Of a stretch of 64,000 nt of DNA, positions 18,069 to 27,735 are shown piece after piece. The stretch covers positions 45,839-109,838 of the forward strand of contig JAEVEX010000023.1 of assembly GCA_016842085.1 (NCBI GenBank), written 5' to 3'. Within the stretch, counting starts at the first letter, position 1. Every line of letters begins with the position of its first letter. The notes below the pieces were generated by a model that was not told where the DNA came from, ran no database searches, and was given only the letters and a program-made list of their open reading frames with translations. The position numbers and the translations under genes were made by a program. The DNA comes from Candidatus Thermoflexus tengchongensis (GTDB lineage Bacteria > Chloroflexota > Anaerolineae > Thermoflexales > Thermoflexaceae).

Positions 18069-19816
18069 CCGGCCACCTCCAGGATCTCCTCGTCGATCTG
18101 CGCTGCGTAGATCTCCCGGTAGAGGGAGCAGGAACCCAGCAACTCCGCATGGGTGCCGATCCCAAGAACGCGGCCGCCCTCCATGACCACCATGCGATCG
18201 GCGCGACGGGCCGTGCTGAGGCGCTGGGTGACGATGATGCAGAGCCCCTCCCGCATCCACTCGCGGATGGATCGAAGGATGCGGCTCTCCGTCTCCAGAT
18301 CCACCGCGCTGGTGGCATCATCCAGGAGAAGAAGATCCGGGCGCATCAGGAGGGCGCGGGCGATCGCGATCCGTTGGCGCTGGCCCCCGGAGAGCGTCAC
18401 TCCTCGCTCGCCGATCCATGTGTCGTATCCTTCCGGCAGGCGGATGATGAACTCATGGGCCTGCGCCGCCATGGCTGCCTCGATCACCTCCTCATCCGGG
18501 GCGTCGGGGCGCCCGAACCGGATGTTATCCCGCACCGTCCCGGAGAAGAGGGAGGGTTCCTGGGGAACCCATGCCACACGGGCGAGGAAACGCTCCCGCC
18601 GCAGCCGCCGCAGATCCAGGCCATCCAGGGTGATACGGCCCTCCGTCGGATCGTAGAACCGGAGCAGAAGGTGCAGCAGGGTGGACTTCCCAGCGCCGCT
18701 TGGCCCCAGGATGGCCACGATCTGGCCCGGCTCCAGGGTCAGATGGATTCTATGAAGTACCGGTGCTCCGGCGGAGCCCTCATAGCGAAAGGAGACATCC
18801 TCTAGAGCCACACGGGGCCGCAGCGCGGGAAGCCTGTCCACCGCCTCCTCGGGCTCTTCTGCCTCAGTGCTCTGATCGAGGATCTCATGGATCCGCACGG
18901 CGGAAGCCGAGGCAGAGGCCCACACCTGGGCCAGGTTCGCCAGGATCAGGAGGGGGTTCAGGGTCGTCTGCAGATAGTTGACGAACGCGGCGATCCGCCC
19001 GGGCGTGGTGCCGCCGTGGGCGGCCTGCCAGCCGCCCATCCACACGACGAGAACGATCCCCAGGTTCAGACAAAGGCTGAGGGAAGGGCCCATCAGCGCC
19101 ATCTGCTCCATGACCCGGATGTTCCGCTCCGTGAAGGCCGCGCTGGCCTGCTCAAACCGCCGCCTCTCATCATCCCCGCGATGAAAGGCACGGACCGTGC
19201 GGACACCCGCAATGTTCTCTTGCAGGATGATGTTCAGACGGTCCAGCCGCTCCTGGACGGTTGCAAAGAGCGGCTCCATTCGCCAGAGGAAGAACCCGAT
19301 CAGCCCCGAAGTCAACAGGAGGAGGGGCAGCGCCGCCTGCGTCAGGCGCGCATCGGTCTGGAACATCAGGAGGATGCTTCCCGCGATCAGAAGGGGTGCC
19401 CGGGTTCCGATCCGCAGGGTGATCTGCACCAGCCGTTGGACAGCGGCGGCGTCGCTGGAGAGCCGGACCATCAGGCCACCGGTGGACCACTGGTCCAGAG
19501 CCGGAAGGGGAAGGGAGTGGATCCGCAGGAACAGGGCCTCCCGTAGATCCCGGGCCACGCCCTCGCTGACGCGCACCGAGAACGCGTTGTTCATTAGGGC
19601 GAAGGCGGCGTCGAGAGCGGACAGGATCAGCATCATGAAGAAAGCGCGCTGGATCTCCCGGAGATCCCCGGGCAGGATGCCATGGTCGATGAGGCGCTGG
19701 ACCATGCGGGGGATTGAGAGGTCCAGAGCTACCACTAAGATCAGGGAGAGGAGAGCGAGCATGCTATCCCGCCAGTAAGGGCGGAGGAAGCGGAGGAGCT
19801 TAAAGATCGCCCTCAT
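18065..19816 (-). CDS. ABC exporter, fused TM and ATPase domains (partner of the previous gene)
   Basis: GPSGAGKSTLLHLLLRFYDP, LSGGQRQRIAIARAL, LLLDDATSAVD. Confidence 0.92.
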   Translation of the reverse strand: MRAIFKLLRFLRPYWRDSMLALLSLILVVALDLSIPRMVQRLIDHGILPGDLREIQRAFFMMLILSALDAAFALMNNAFSVRVSEGVARDLREALFLRIHSLPLPALDQWSTGGLMVRLSSDAAAVQRLVQITLRIGTRAPLLIAGSILLMFQTDARLTQAALPLLLLTSGLIGFFLWRMEPLFATVQERLDRLNIILQENIAGVRTVRAFHRGDDERRRFEQASAAFTERNIRVMEQMALMGPSLSLCLNLGIVLVVWMGGWQAAHGGTTPGRIAAFVNYLQTTLNPLLILANLAQVWASASASAVRIHEILDQSTEAEEPEEAVDRLPALRPRVALEDVSFRYEGSAGAPVLHRIHLTLEPGQIVAILGPSGAGKSTLLHLLLRFYDPTEGRITLDGLDLRRLRRERFLARVAWVPQEPSLFSGTVRDNIRFGRPDAPDEEVIEAAMAAQAHEFIIRLPEGYDTWIGERGVTLSGGQRQRIAIARALLMRPDLLLLDDATSAVDLETESRILRSIREWMREGLCIIVTQRLSTARRADRMVVMEGGRVLGIGTHAELLGSCSLYREIYAAQIDEEILEVAG

Positions 19817-20270
19817 GGGTGCCGATCCTCCTCAGGATCTCCAGGGCAAGGAGGAGGCTTTGCAGCTCCCTGCGCCGAAGCGGGGCCAGACGCTCTTGAA
19901 GCCAGAGGCTGGCCTCCTGAAAGAGGGCTTCCAGCAGGGCATGCCCTTCCGGGGTGAGCTCCAGCTGCACACGCCGTCGATCAGCGGGATCCGGGCGGCG
20001 GGTCACCAGGCCCCGGTTCACCAGGGCGTCGACCGCTTGGCTGACCGCGGCGCGGCTGATCCCTTTGACCTCGGCCAGCTCGCGGACCGAGCGATAGCCC
20101 TTACGGATGTGGCGGAGGATGTGGAACTGCTCCACTGTGATCCCGTATCGCTCCACCGCCTGCCGGCGGATATGGGCCCGGATCTGACCCCAAAGCGGCG
20201 GGAACGCCTCCCAGAAGGCCTCCACCACCTGCTGACGTAACCGGCCCAGATCCCTTCCCCCTTCTCCCAT
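19800..20270 (-). CDS. MarR family transcriptional regulator
   Basis: YGITVEQFHILRHIRKGYRSVRELAEVKGISRAAVSQAVDALVNRGLVTRRPDPADRRRVQLELT. Confidence 0.92.
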   Translation of the reverse strand: MGEGGRDLGRLRQQVVEAFWEAFPPLWGQIRAHIRRQAVERYGITVEQFHILRHIRKGYRSVRELAEVKGISRAAVSQAVDALVNRGLVTRRPDPADRRRVQLELTPEGHALLEALFQEASLWLQERLAPLRRRELQSLLLALEILRRIGTHEGDL

Positions 20271-20360
20271 CGTCGATCGTTAAAATCCTTAATGATTAGG
20301 ATTCATAACAATACTATCGCGGATCGATAGGCTGTCAAGTCATGAGGGGGAGGTGAGGGA

Positions 20361-20940
20361 TTGCCTGGGAGGACAGCCCGCCGGCTTCATCCGCAACAGC
20401 AACGCATCCGGCTATTCCAGCCACTCCTGAGCTGCCTGGCGCGCCGCGACAGGCCTCCTGGGAAAACCGCTCCTCCCACGCCAGAAGCGGTATCCCCGTC
20501 TCCGGCTGCAGCTGGCTTCGTGGATGGGGAGGCGCTGGTGGCCGCTTTACGGCCGTTGTTGCCGGAGGAAGCGCATGACCTGGTGGACGGGAAGGCGCTC
20601 CGGCGGAGCCAGCGGGAGACGGGGGCAGGGGCGTTGGGGGTGTTGACGGTCGCGGGGCAGGCGTTGGGCACGGTATGGGCTCCAAGGAGGCGGGAGGGCG
20701 GTGATGAGCGGACGGGGGCACGGGCCTTGTTGGAGGAGCTACCGTTAGCAAGGGAAGGTGATGCGTGCTGACGCGGGCTTACTCAAAGCCCCCATGGTGC
20801 GGAAGGTGGTGGAAAAGCGGTGCCGGGCGTTGGCCGTGCTGCGTCTGCTGGCGCCAGCACCCTATATTCTGGATGCCCGGCGCCTTGTGGCGACCATGCC
20901 CGATGAGGGAATGGCCCGGTTGACCCTATCCTTGTGAGAA
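20361..20940 (+). pseudogene. Degraded ISAs1-like transposase
   Basis: Frame-broken: ...LVDGKALRRSQRETGAGALGVLTVAGQALGTVW... then, in another frame, VMRADAGLLKAPMVRKVVEK; resembles ISAs1 DGKxLRxS. Confidence 0.65.
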
Positions 20941-20973
20941 CTTTGAAAAACCATGAGACAAGCCCGCTTTTGC

Positions 20974-21001
20974 TTGACGGATTAGAGAATAAGTGTATAC
21001 T
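20974..21001 (+). promoter_or_regulatory. Sigma70-like promoter of RHH/PIN TA operon
   Basis: TTGACG (20974-20979), 16 nt spacer, TATACT (20996-21001); GTATA...TATAC half-sites overlap the -10. Confidence 0.6.
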
Positions 21002-21047
21002 ATTTATACGGTGTCTTTGTCCGGAACCGGAATCCGGAGGTCTTCAT

Positions 21048-21302
21048 ATGAGCACCTATAGTGAGCGACTTGAGATACGGCTTCCCCCGGAAATGATGCG
21101 CTTACTGCGCCAGGAAGCGCACCAACGGGGGATTTCAGTGGCCCAACTGGTGCGAGAAGCTATCGAGTTTTTGCTCGTCCAGGAGCGGCAGGCTCGCATG
21201 CAAGCCGCGGAGGCTCTATTCCAGATTGAAGCCCCAGTTGCGGCCTGGCCGGATATGAAGCGAGAAATCGAAGCCGCCCACCTGGGAGAAACGTCACAAT
21301 GA
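21048..21302 (+). CDS. Ribbon-helix-helix (CopG-type) antitoxin
   Basis: SERLEIRLPPEMMRLLRQEAHQRGISVAQLVREAIEFLL; overlaps the PIN gene by 4 nt. Confidence 0.88.
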   Translation: MSTYSERLEIRLPPEMMRLLRQEAHQRGISVAQLVREAIEFLLVQERQARMQAAEALFQIEAPVAAWPDMKREIEAAHLGETSQ

Positions 21303-21718
21303 GCCCTGTCTTTATCGATACCAATATCCCTATGTATGCAGCGGGCGTACTTCACCCGTTGCGGGAACCTTCGCAGCGCGTGATCCGGGCCATCGCCCGG
21401 GGCGAACTGGAGGCAGTCACGGATGCAGAAGTCCTCCAGGAAATCCTGTATCGCTACCTTCACATTGGTGAACGGGAAAAAGGCTTTCAAGTGTTCGATT
21501 ACTTTCGCCGTATCATGTTGGGGCATATCCTCCCAGTTGAGGATAGAGATGTGCAACGGGCTCGTGAACTGGCAGAGGAATATCCGACATTGAGTCCTCG
21601 GGATTTGATCCACCTGGCTGTTATGCAACATTACAACATCCACGAGATCATTACCGCGGACAGAAGTTTTGATGTTGTCCCAGGGATACAGCGCATTGAC
21701 CCGACGATGTTCGGGTAA
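21299..21718 (+). CDS. PIN-domain toxin (VapC-like)
   Basis: VFIDTNIPMYAAG...ELEAVTDAEVLQEILYRY...LSPRDLIHLAVMQHYNIHEIITADRSFD. Confidence 0.92.
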   Translation: MSPVFIDTNIPMYAAGVLHPLREPSQRVIRAIARGELEAVTDAEVLQEILYRYLHIGEREKGFQVFDYFRRIMLGHILPVEDRDVQRARELAEEYPTLSPRDLIHLAVMQHYNIHEIITADRSFDVVPGIQRIDPTMFG

Positions 21719-22016
21719 AAGCAAGAAGCCAGAATTTATGAGCCAGAAGGGTTTTGATGGGCTCAGGAGGGCCACGACCTTCTTTATCTCTACAGGTGGT
21801 GGCGATCTGCCAGGTCGCGCAGGCCATTCCAGGGCCGGCGAGGACGATGCATCCGGGCCATCTGAAGCGATGCCAGTGGCGGCGTTTAGGGGGCACATGG
21901 CCGGTGAGAAGCGGGGCTCCGCCCCCTAAACGGCGAGGGAGGCCATGGGAGGTGGGATTGCTGGCCCGATTCGTGGGCCGCTTGGTCTCTCCTCCATGCC
22001 CCCCATAGCGGGCGGA

Positions 22017-23309
22017 TCAATGGAACTGTTCGGCTTCCGTGGAGCCGGCGAGGGCGATCGTGGCGGCAGCTCCCCGGGTGACGGCCATCACGACGGCATC
22101 GAAGTAGCCGGTCCCGACCTCCCGTTGATGCCGGACGGCGGTGTAGCCCTCCGCCTCCCGGGCGAACTCCGCCTCCTGAAGGCGGGCGTAGGCCGCCATC
22201 CCTTCGAGACGGTAAGATCGGGCCAGCTCGAAGGTGTGCAGGTTGAGCAGATGCCATCCGGCCAGGGTGATGAACTGGAACCGGTAGCCCATGGCGGCCA
22301 GCTCCCGCTGGAAGCGAGCGATGGTTGCGTCATCCAGATAACGCTTCCAGTTAAAGGAGGGCGAGCAGTTATAGGCCAGCAGCTTGCCCGGAAACCGGGC
22401 GTGGACGGCCTCAGCAAATCGCCGGGCCTCCTCCAGGTCCGGCTGCGAAGTCTCGAACCAGAGCAGATCGGCATAGGGGGCATAGGCCAGGGCGCGGGTG
22501 ATGGCGCTCTCCAGCCCACCGCGCACAACGAAATACCCCTCCGGGGTCCGCTCCCCGGTCAGGAAGGGGCGATCGCGCTCATCGATGTCGCTGGTGAGCA
22601 GCGTGGCGTTCCGTGCATCGGTGCGGGCGATGAGCAGGGTGGGCACGTCCAGGACATCAGCGGCCAGCCGGGCGGCGTTCAGGATGCGGATGAACTGGCC
22701 CGTGGGGATCAGAACCTTCCCCCCGAGATGGCCGCACTTTTTCTCCGCGGCCAGCTGGTCCTCGAAGTGCACTCCCGCCGCCCCTGCCTCGATCATCGCT
22801 TTCATCAACTCGAAGGCGTGGACGATCCCCCCGAACCCGGCCTCGGCATCGGCGACGATGGGGACCAGCCAGTCGCGTTCCCTTTGCCCTTCCAGCCACT
22901 CGATCTGATCGGCCCGCAGCAGGGCGTTCTGGATCCGGCGGACCAGGGCGGGAACGCTGTTGACGGGATAGAGGCTCTGATCCGGGTAGGTCTGCCCGGC
23001 GAGGTTGGCGTCGGCGGCCACCTGCCAGCCGCTCACATAGATCGCCTTCAGCCCGGCGCGGACCATCTGGACGGCCTGGGCCCCGGTGAGGGCGCCGAAG
23101 GTCGCCACGTAGGGCTCCGTATGCAAAAGCTGCCAGAGTCGCTCCGCCCCGCGACGGGCCAGGGTATACTCGATCCGCACGGATCCCCGCAGGCGAACCA
23201 CATCCAGGGCCGTGTAATCGCGACGGATGCCCTTCCAGCGAGGATCCGTCGCCCAGCGCTGCTCCAGCGCTTCCGCCTCTGCCATCCACAGCGTGCCATC
23301 CCGGCTCAT
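22017..23309 (-). CDS. aceA: Isocitrate lyase
   Basis: [77 protein letters not shown]. Confidence 0.97.
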   Translation of the reverse strand: MSRDGTLWMAEAEALEQRWATDPRWKGIRRDYTALDVVRLRGSVRIEYTLARRGAERLWQLLHTEPYVATFGALTGAQAVQMVRAGLKAIYVSGWQVAADANLAGQTYPDQSLYPVNSVPALVRRIQNALLRADQIEWLEGQRERDWLVPIVADAEAGFGGIVHAFELMKAMIEAGAAGVHFEDQLAAEKKCGHLGGKVLIPTGQFIRILNAARLAADVLDVPTLLIARTDARNATLLTSDIDERDRPFLTGERTPEGYFVVRGGLESAITRALAYAPYADLLWFETSQPDLEEARRFAEAVHARFPGKLLAYNCSPSFNWKRYLDDATIARFQRELAAMGYRFQFITLAGWHLLNLHTFELARSYRLEGMAAYARLQEAEFAREAEGYTAVRHQREVGTGYFDAVVMAVTRGAAATIALAGSTEAEQFH

Positions 23310-23344
23310 CGCGCACCTCCTATAAGGATTCGTGCTATGTATCA

Positions 23345-23563
23345 GGATGGACCAGATTGGCCTGAGGGGAGGAGGCCGGAAGAACGCCATCGCTGTGGGC
23401 GGAAAAGCCCCTCCAGGAGTTCAGCTCCGGCCTCCCTCCAACCCCGATGAGTTGCTTGGGCCCGAGAGCCCCTATGAACCGGGAGGTTGGGGGTGGGAGG
23501 CCCACCGTCCTTCCGCACCTCCTCCCCCCAGGCCCCATCCCCTTCTCCGGTAGGAGGTGACCC
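23345..23563 (+). ncRNA. Candidate IS110 bridge RNA region (hypothesis)
   Basis: About 220 nt non-coding leader before the transposase; contains perfect 10-bp stem GGAGGCCGGA (23371-23380) / TCCGGCCTCC (23426-23435). Confidence 0.4.
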
Positions 23564-24788
23564 ATGCACCGACAGGGCTTTATCGGACTGGATGTGGCTA
23601 AAGACACCTTCACCGCCGCTTTCCTCATCGTCGATGCCCTTTCGGGTCAGATCCTCCACGAACAGATCGAGACCTTCTCCTATGACCACCCGGGCTGGCA
23701 GCGCTTCCTGGCCACCTGGGAACCCCTGCACGCCGACTTCTGGTGGGTGGGCCTGGAAGCCTCCGGCCCCTATTCCGCCCTTCTCGAAGCCCACCTCTTC
23801 CGCCTGCACCGGCCCAACGTCTCCCTCCACCGCCTCTCCCCCCTCCAGGTCCGGGACTTCGCCCGCTCCCGCTCCCGCCGCCGCACCAAAACCGACCACC
23901 TGGATGCCTACACCATCGCCCTCTTCCTCCGCCAGCCGCTCACCATCCAGGCCCTCCCTGCCCCCCTCCAGGATCCCACCCCCCTCCGCGCCCTGGCCCA
24001 TCTCGACCAGCATCTGGCCCAGGAACTGACCCGCACCCCTCCAGGAGTGCGGTGCCTGGGCACCGCACTCCAAGCTCCTCCATTTCCTCTTCCCCGAGCT
24101 GGAGCGTGCCTGCGCCCGCTTCCCCAAAGCCCTGCGCACCCTGCTTCGCCACTTCCCCTCCGCTCACGCCATCGCCCACGCCTCCCGCCAGGAGCTCTCC
24201 CGCGTCCTCCCACCCCGCCACCGCCTGGACCTGGAGGCCCTCCAGGCCCTGGCCCGGGCTTCCTTCGGCCTCCACGACCCCATCCGGGCGCAAACCCTCC
24301 AGCTCCTCCTGGACCGCTGGGCTTTCCTGGAGACCCTGCGCGCCCGCTGCTTCGCCGCCCTGCAACAGGCCGTCCGCCAGCATCACCCCCAGGCCTGGCG
24401 TCTCCTCCGGACCATCCCGGGCATCGGCCCCCGCCTGGCCGCCCTCTTCCTCGCCCTCACCGGCCCCCTCGACCGCTTCCCCGACCGCAAAGCCCTCATC
24501 GCCTATGCCGGCCTCGACGTCACCCTCCACCAATCCGGCCGCTTCGCCGGCCGCTGTCGCCTCTCCAAACGGGGCGACCCCCTGCTCCGCCACGTCCTCT
24601 ACCTCATCGCCGCCGCCCTCAAACGCTACACCCGTCGCTTCGCCCAGGCTTTCGCCTACTACCGCCATCAGGGGCGAGCCGTCCGCGAAACCCTGGTCAT
24701 CCTGAGTCGTAAAGCCTTGGGAATGCTCTATCACCTCCTACGCCATCCGGTCCCCTTCCAGGACCTGCCAGCACCCACACCCGTCTAA
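23564..24788 (+). pseudogene. IS110-family transposase, frameshifted
   Basis: N-terminal half IGLDVAKDTFTAAFL...GLEASGPYS...RSRRRTKTDHLDAYTIA in one frame; C-terminal half LLRTIPGIGPRLAALFLALTGPLDRFPDRKALIAYAGLDVTLHQSGRF...KRGDPLLRHVLYLIA in the +1 frame, ending TAA at 24786-24788. Confidence 0.9.
24044..24071. repeat. 28-nt perfect palindrome (12-bp arms, 4-nt loop) inside IS110 transposase
   Basis: GGAGTGCGGTGC-CTGG-GCACCGCACTCC; removing exactly 28 nt restores the transposase frame. Confidence 0.9.
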
Positions 24789-26422
24789 GCCTTATAGTTG
24801 ACTCCTGCCTCCTGGATTCGCGCCTGTGGCGAGACCGTGGCCTCCAGATAGGCCATCCCCGGCTCCGTGAGGAAGGGGATAAAATCCTCCGACTCCACCA
24901 GGAAGTCCAGCAGCTCCTGGGCCTCCCGGAGGCGGAGATCTTCCTCCCGGCCTGCCAGCTCGAGGGCGGCCCTTTCCTGATCTCGAAGGGCGCGGTAGAG
25001 GGCCTGATCCACCCGGCGCCCGTCGTTCAGGCAGGCCCCATGGCGGCGCCATTGCCAGATCTGAGAGCGGGCGATCTCGGCCGTCGCCGTGTCCTCCATG
25101 CGGTGGAAAATGGCCACGGCCCCGCGCCCGGCCAGCCAGGCCCCCAGGTATTGCAGCGCGACAGAGATATTGTTTCGCAGTCCTTCTTCCGTGATGGGGC
25201 CTTCGGGGATCTGAAGGAGCATCTCCGGCGTGACCTCGCCCGGCGGGACATGATGGATCTGATCCGGTCCCCTAAGGGTTTCCCGGAAGACCTCCTGGAC
25301 GACCGGCACGAGGCCCGGATGGGCGACCCAGGCGCCGTCGAACCCCATCTGGACCTCCCAGGTTTTATCCGCTCGCACCTCCGCAAAGGCCCGCTCGTTG
25401 GCGATAGGATCCCGGCGGGGGATATACGCGGACATCCCACCGATGGCGTGGGCCCCTCGCCGATGGGCGACCTGCACCAGCCGTCGGGCGGCTGCCTGCA
25501 GGAAGGGAGTCGCCGATACCGTGAGCCGGTTGCGATCGGGGAGGATCATCGTCGGATCGTGGGCGAAGGCCTTGATCATGCTGAAGATATAATCCCAGCG
25601 GCCCAGGTTGAGGGCGGTGATCCGCTCCCGCAGCTCATACAGGATCTCCTCCATCTCGAAGGCCGCCAGGATGTGCTCAATGAGGACGGAGACCCGGATG
25701 GATCCGCGCGGCAGGTCCAGCCGATCCTCCGCGGCCTCACAGACCTGGTTCCAGAAGCGGGCCTCGAGGTAACCCTCGAGCTTGGGCAGATAGAGGTAGG
25801 GGCCGCTTCCCCGATCCAGGAGCTCTTGGGCGTTGTGGAAAATGAAGAGGCCGAAATCGAACAGCGCCCCGGCGACCGGCTGTCCATCCACCCACAGATG
25901 CGGCTCGATCAGATGCAGCCCCCGCGGACGCATCATCAGGGTGGCGATCCCCTCCGCCAGGCGATATTCCCGTCCCTCCGGGGAGATGTAACGGATGGTC
26001 CGCCGCACCGCTTCTCGAAGGTTCCACTGCCCCTGAAGCATGTTCCTCCAGGTCGGGACGTTCGCATCCTCGAAATCCGCCATAAAAACCTGGGCGCCGG
26101 AGTTGAGGGCGTTGATCACCATCTTGCGATCCGTCGGCCCGGTGATCTCCACCCACCGGCAGCGGAGATCCTTCGGGGGCGGGGCCACCCGCCAGTTCCC
26201 CTCGCGGATCCCCCGCGTCTCCGGCGGAAAGCCCGGACGCTCCCCAGCCGCGAGGCGGGCGTAGCGCTCCCGGCGCCGGGCCAGCAGACGCTGCCGCTCC
26301 TCCTCAAAGACCCGGGCCAGCTCCGCGACGAAGGCCACGGCCTCGGGGGTCAGGATCTCCTCGAAGGGTGCTTCGAGAGGCCCCCGGATCTCGATTCGCT
26401 CCAGCGCGGCACGCATCTCCAT
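24785..26422 (-). CDS. aceB: Malate synthase
   Basis: WVEITGPTDRKMVINALNSGAQVFMADFEDANVPTW; HMI-region SVLIEHILAAFEMEEILYELRERITALNLGRWDYIFS; start at MEMRAALERIE. Confidence 0.96.
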   Translation of the reverse strand: MEMRAALERIEIRGPLEAPFEEILTPEAVAFVAELARVFEEERQRLLARRRERYARLAAGERPGFPPETRGIREGNWRVAPPPKDLRCRWVEITGPTDRKMVINALNSGAQVFMADFEDANVPTWRNMLQGQWNLREAVRRTIRYISPEGREYRLAEGIATLMMRPRGLHLIEPHLWVDGQPVAGALFDFGLFIFHNAQELLDRGSGPYLYLPKLEGYLEARFWNQVCEAAEDRLDLPRGSIRVSVLIEHILAAFEMEEILYELRERITALNLGRWDYIFSMIKAFAHDPTMILPDRNRLTVSATPFLQAAARRLVQVAHRRGAHAIGGMSAYIPRRDPIANERAFAEVRADKTWEVQMGFDGAWVAHPGLVPVVQEVFRETLRGPDQIHHVPPGEVTPEMLLQIPEGPITEEGLRNNISVALQYLGAWLAGRGAVAIFHRMEDTATAEIARSQIWQWRRHGACLNDGRRVDQALYRALRDQERAALELAGREEDLRLREAQELLDFLVESEDFIPFLTEPGMAYLEATVSPQARIQEAGVNYKA

Positions 26423-26644
26423 TCCTCTAGGTGAAGATCCTGTGGGTGATTTCCGCCACGGGTTTACGGCGGGTGCTGTTATCGTATCGGCTCGCATCGG
26501 CGTTCACAATATCCCTTCGGGGGGTTCTGACGCCCTGAGAGAAGGGCTTCCCCGGCCCGTCGGTGGAAGAGGCCTTCCCCGACCAAAGGAGAGGGCACGG
26601 CTCGCCGTTTGAGGGGGGAGGACGGCCCCGAAGGCGTAGGGCGC

Positions 26645-27322
26645 TTATGGGGATTTCTCCGGGGGAAGCCGGCCGGAGCGAGCGGTGAAGTAGAAGTGGG
26701 CGGCCTCCGTGCGGTTGCGCACGCCCAGCTTCTGAAAGATGTTCTGAAGGTGGAATTTCACCGTCGTCACCCGGACGCCGAGGCGTTGGGCGATCTGGGC
26801 GTTACTCAGGCCCTCCGCCACCAGGGCCAGGATCTCGCGTTCCCGTTCGGTAAGGGCCAGCAATCCCTCCGGGATGCGCCGGCTGAGCCAGCGCCGGGCG
26901 GCCTGGGGGAACACCAGGTGGCCCTGGGCGACCTGCCGGATGGCCGTGACGGTTTGCTGGGGGGGCTCTGTCTTCAGCACGAAGCCGTCGGCTTCGCGTT
27001 CAATGGCCATCTGAATGAACTCGCCGTCCCCGAAGGCCGTAAGGATGAGCACCCGGGTTCCCGGGCTGGCCCGGCGGATCGCCTCCAGGCAATCCCATCC
27101 GGAAAGGCCGGGCATCTGGAGATCCAGCACCACCACGTCCGGGCGATGGCGCTCGACAACCGGGATCAGCTCCGTCCCATCGGTCACGGCGGCCACCACT
27201 TCCATGTCTTCCTCGGCCCGGAGCATCGCCCGCAGGCCCTCCAGGACCAGGGGGTGATCATCGGCCAGCACAACTCGGATCCGACGGGGAACCCCGCTCT
27301 TCCCTTTCAGCATGGCAGCCAC
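26645..27322 (-). CDS. NarL/LuxR family response regulator
   Basis: RVVLADDHPLVLEGLRAMLRAE...DVVVLDLQMPGLSGWD; HTH LTEREREILALVAEGLSNAQIAQRLGVRVTTVKFHLQNIFQKLGVRNR. Confidence 0.93.
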   Translation of the reverse strand: MAAMLKGKSGVPRRIRVVLADDHPLVLEGLRAMLRAEEDMEVVAAVTDGTELIPVVERHRPDVVVLDLQMPGLSGWDCLEAIRRASPGTRVLILTAFGDGEFIQMAIEREADGFVLKTEPPQQTVTAIRQVAQGHLVFPQAARRWLSRRIPEGLLALTEREREILALVAEGLSNAQIAQRLGVRVTTVKFHLQNIFQKLGVRNRTEAAHFYFTARSGRLPPEKSP

Positions 27323-27735
27323 ACCCGGATGGATGTTCCACGGCCTGGAGCGCTTTCGATCTCAAATCGGCCGCCCAGCAGCTCCGCGCGATCCCGCATC
27401 CCCCGCAGCCCGAAGTGGCGCATCGCTTCGGGGGAGGGGTTTTGCAGATAGGGCTCCGGATCGAACCCATGGCCTTCGTCCCGGACCTCGAGCCAGAGCC
27501 CGTGGGGCTCACCGCGCAACCGGACGGTGTAATGGGCGACGCCGGCGTAGCGAGCCGCGTTGTTCAGCGTCTCCTGGAGCAACCGGTAGAGGGCGATTTT
27601 CACCGGCAGCGGAGGGGTGGGGAGATTCCCTTCCACCTCCAGATGAACCTCCAGATCTGCTGACTGAGGCTCGACCTGATCCTCCACCTGCAGCAGCATC
27701 CCCTTCTGGCTGCTGGACGGGAAAACCCGGCGCAA
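27307..27735 (-). pseudogene. Truncated histidine kinase (HATPase domain remnant, NarX/LiaS type)
   Basis: LLQETLNNAARYAG...LEVRDEGHGFDPE...FGLRGMRDRAELLGGRFEIESAPGRGTSIRVWLP; no sensor or DHp region upstream. Confidence 0.75.

Larger units (their letters stand above)
23320..24797 (+). mobile_element. IS110-family element (ends tentative)
   Basis: IS110 transposase with 8-bp inverted repeats CTATAAGG (23320-23327) / CCTTATAG (24790-24797) as tentative boundaries. Confidence 0.6.

Noticed and set aside
16236-18260. Full 674-aa start for the ABC exporter
   Set aside because: The extra N-terminus overlaps the partner exporter in an unrelated frame; start moved to the MMWGIRRATS methionine at 18068.
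23743-24705. 320-aa plus-strand ORF in the IS110 region
   Set aside because: Ser/Pro-rich shadow frame. The real C-terminal half of the transposase is in the third frame (codon phase of 24069) and is absent from the ORF track.
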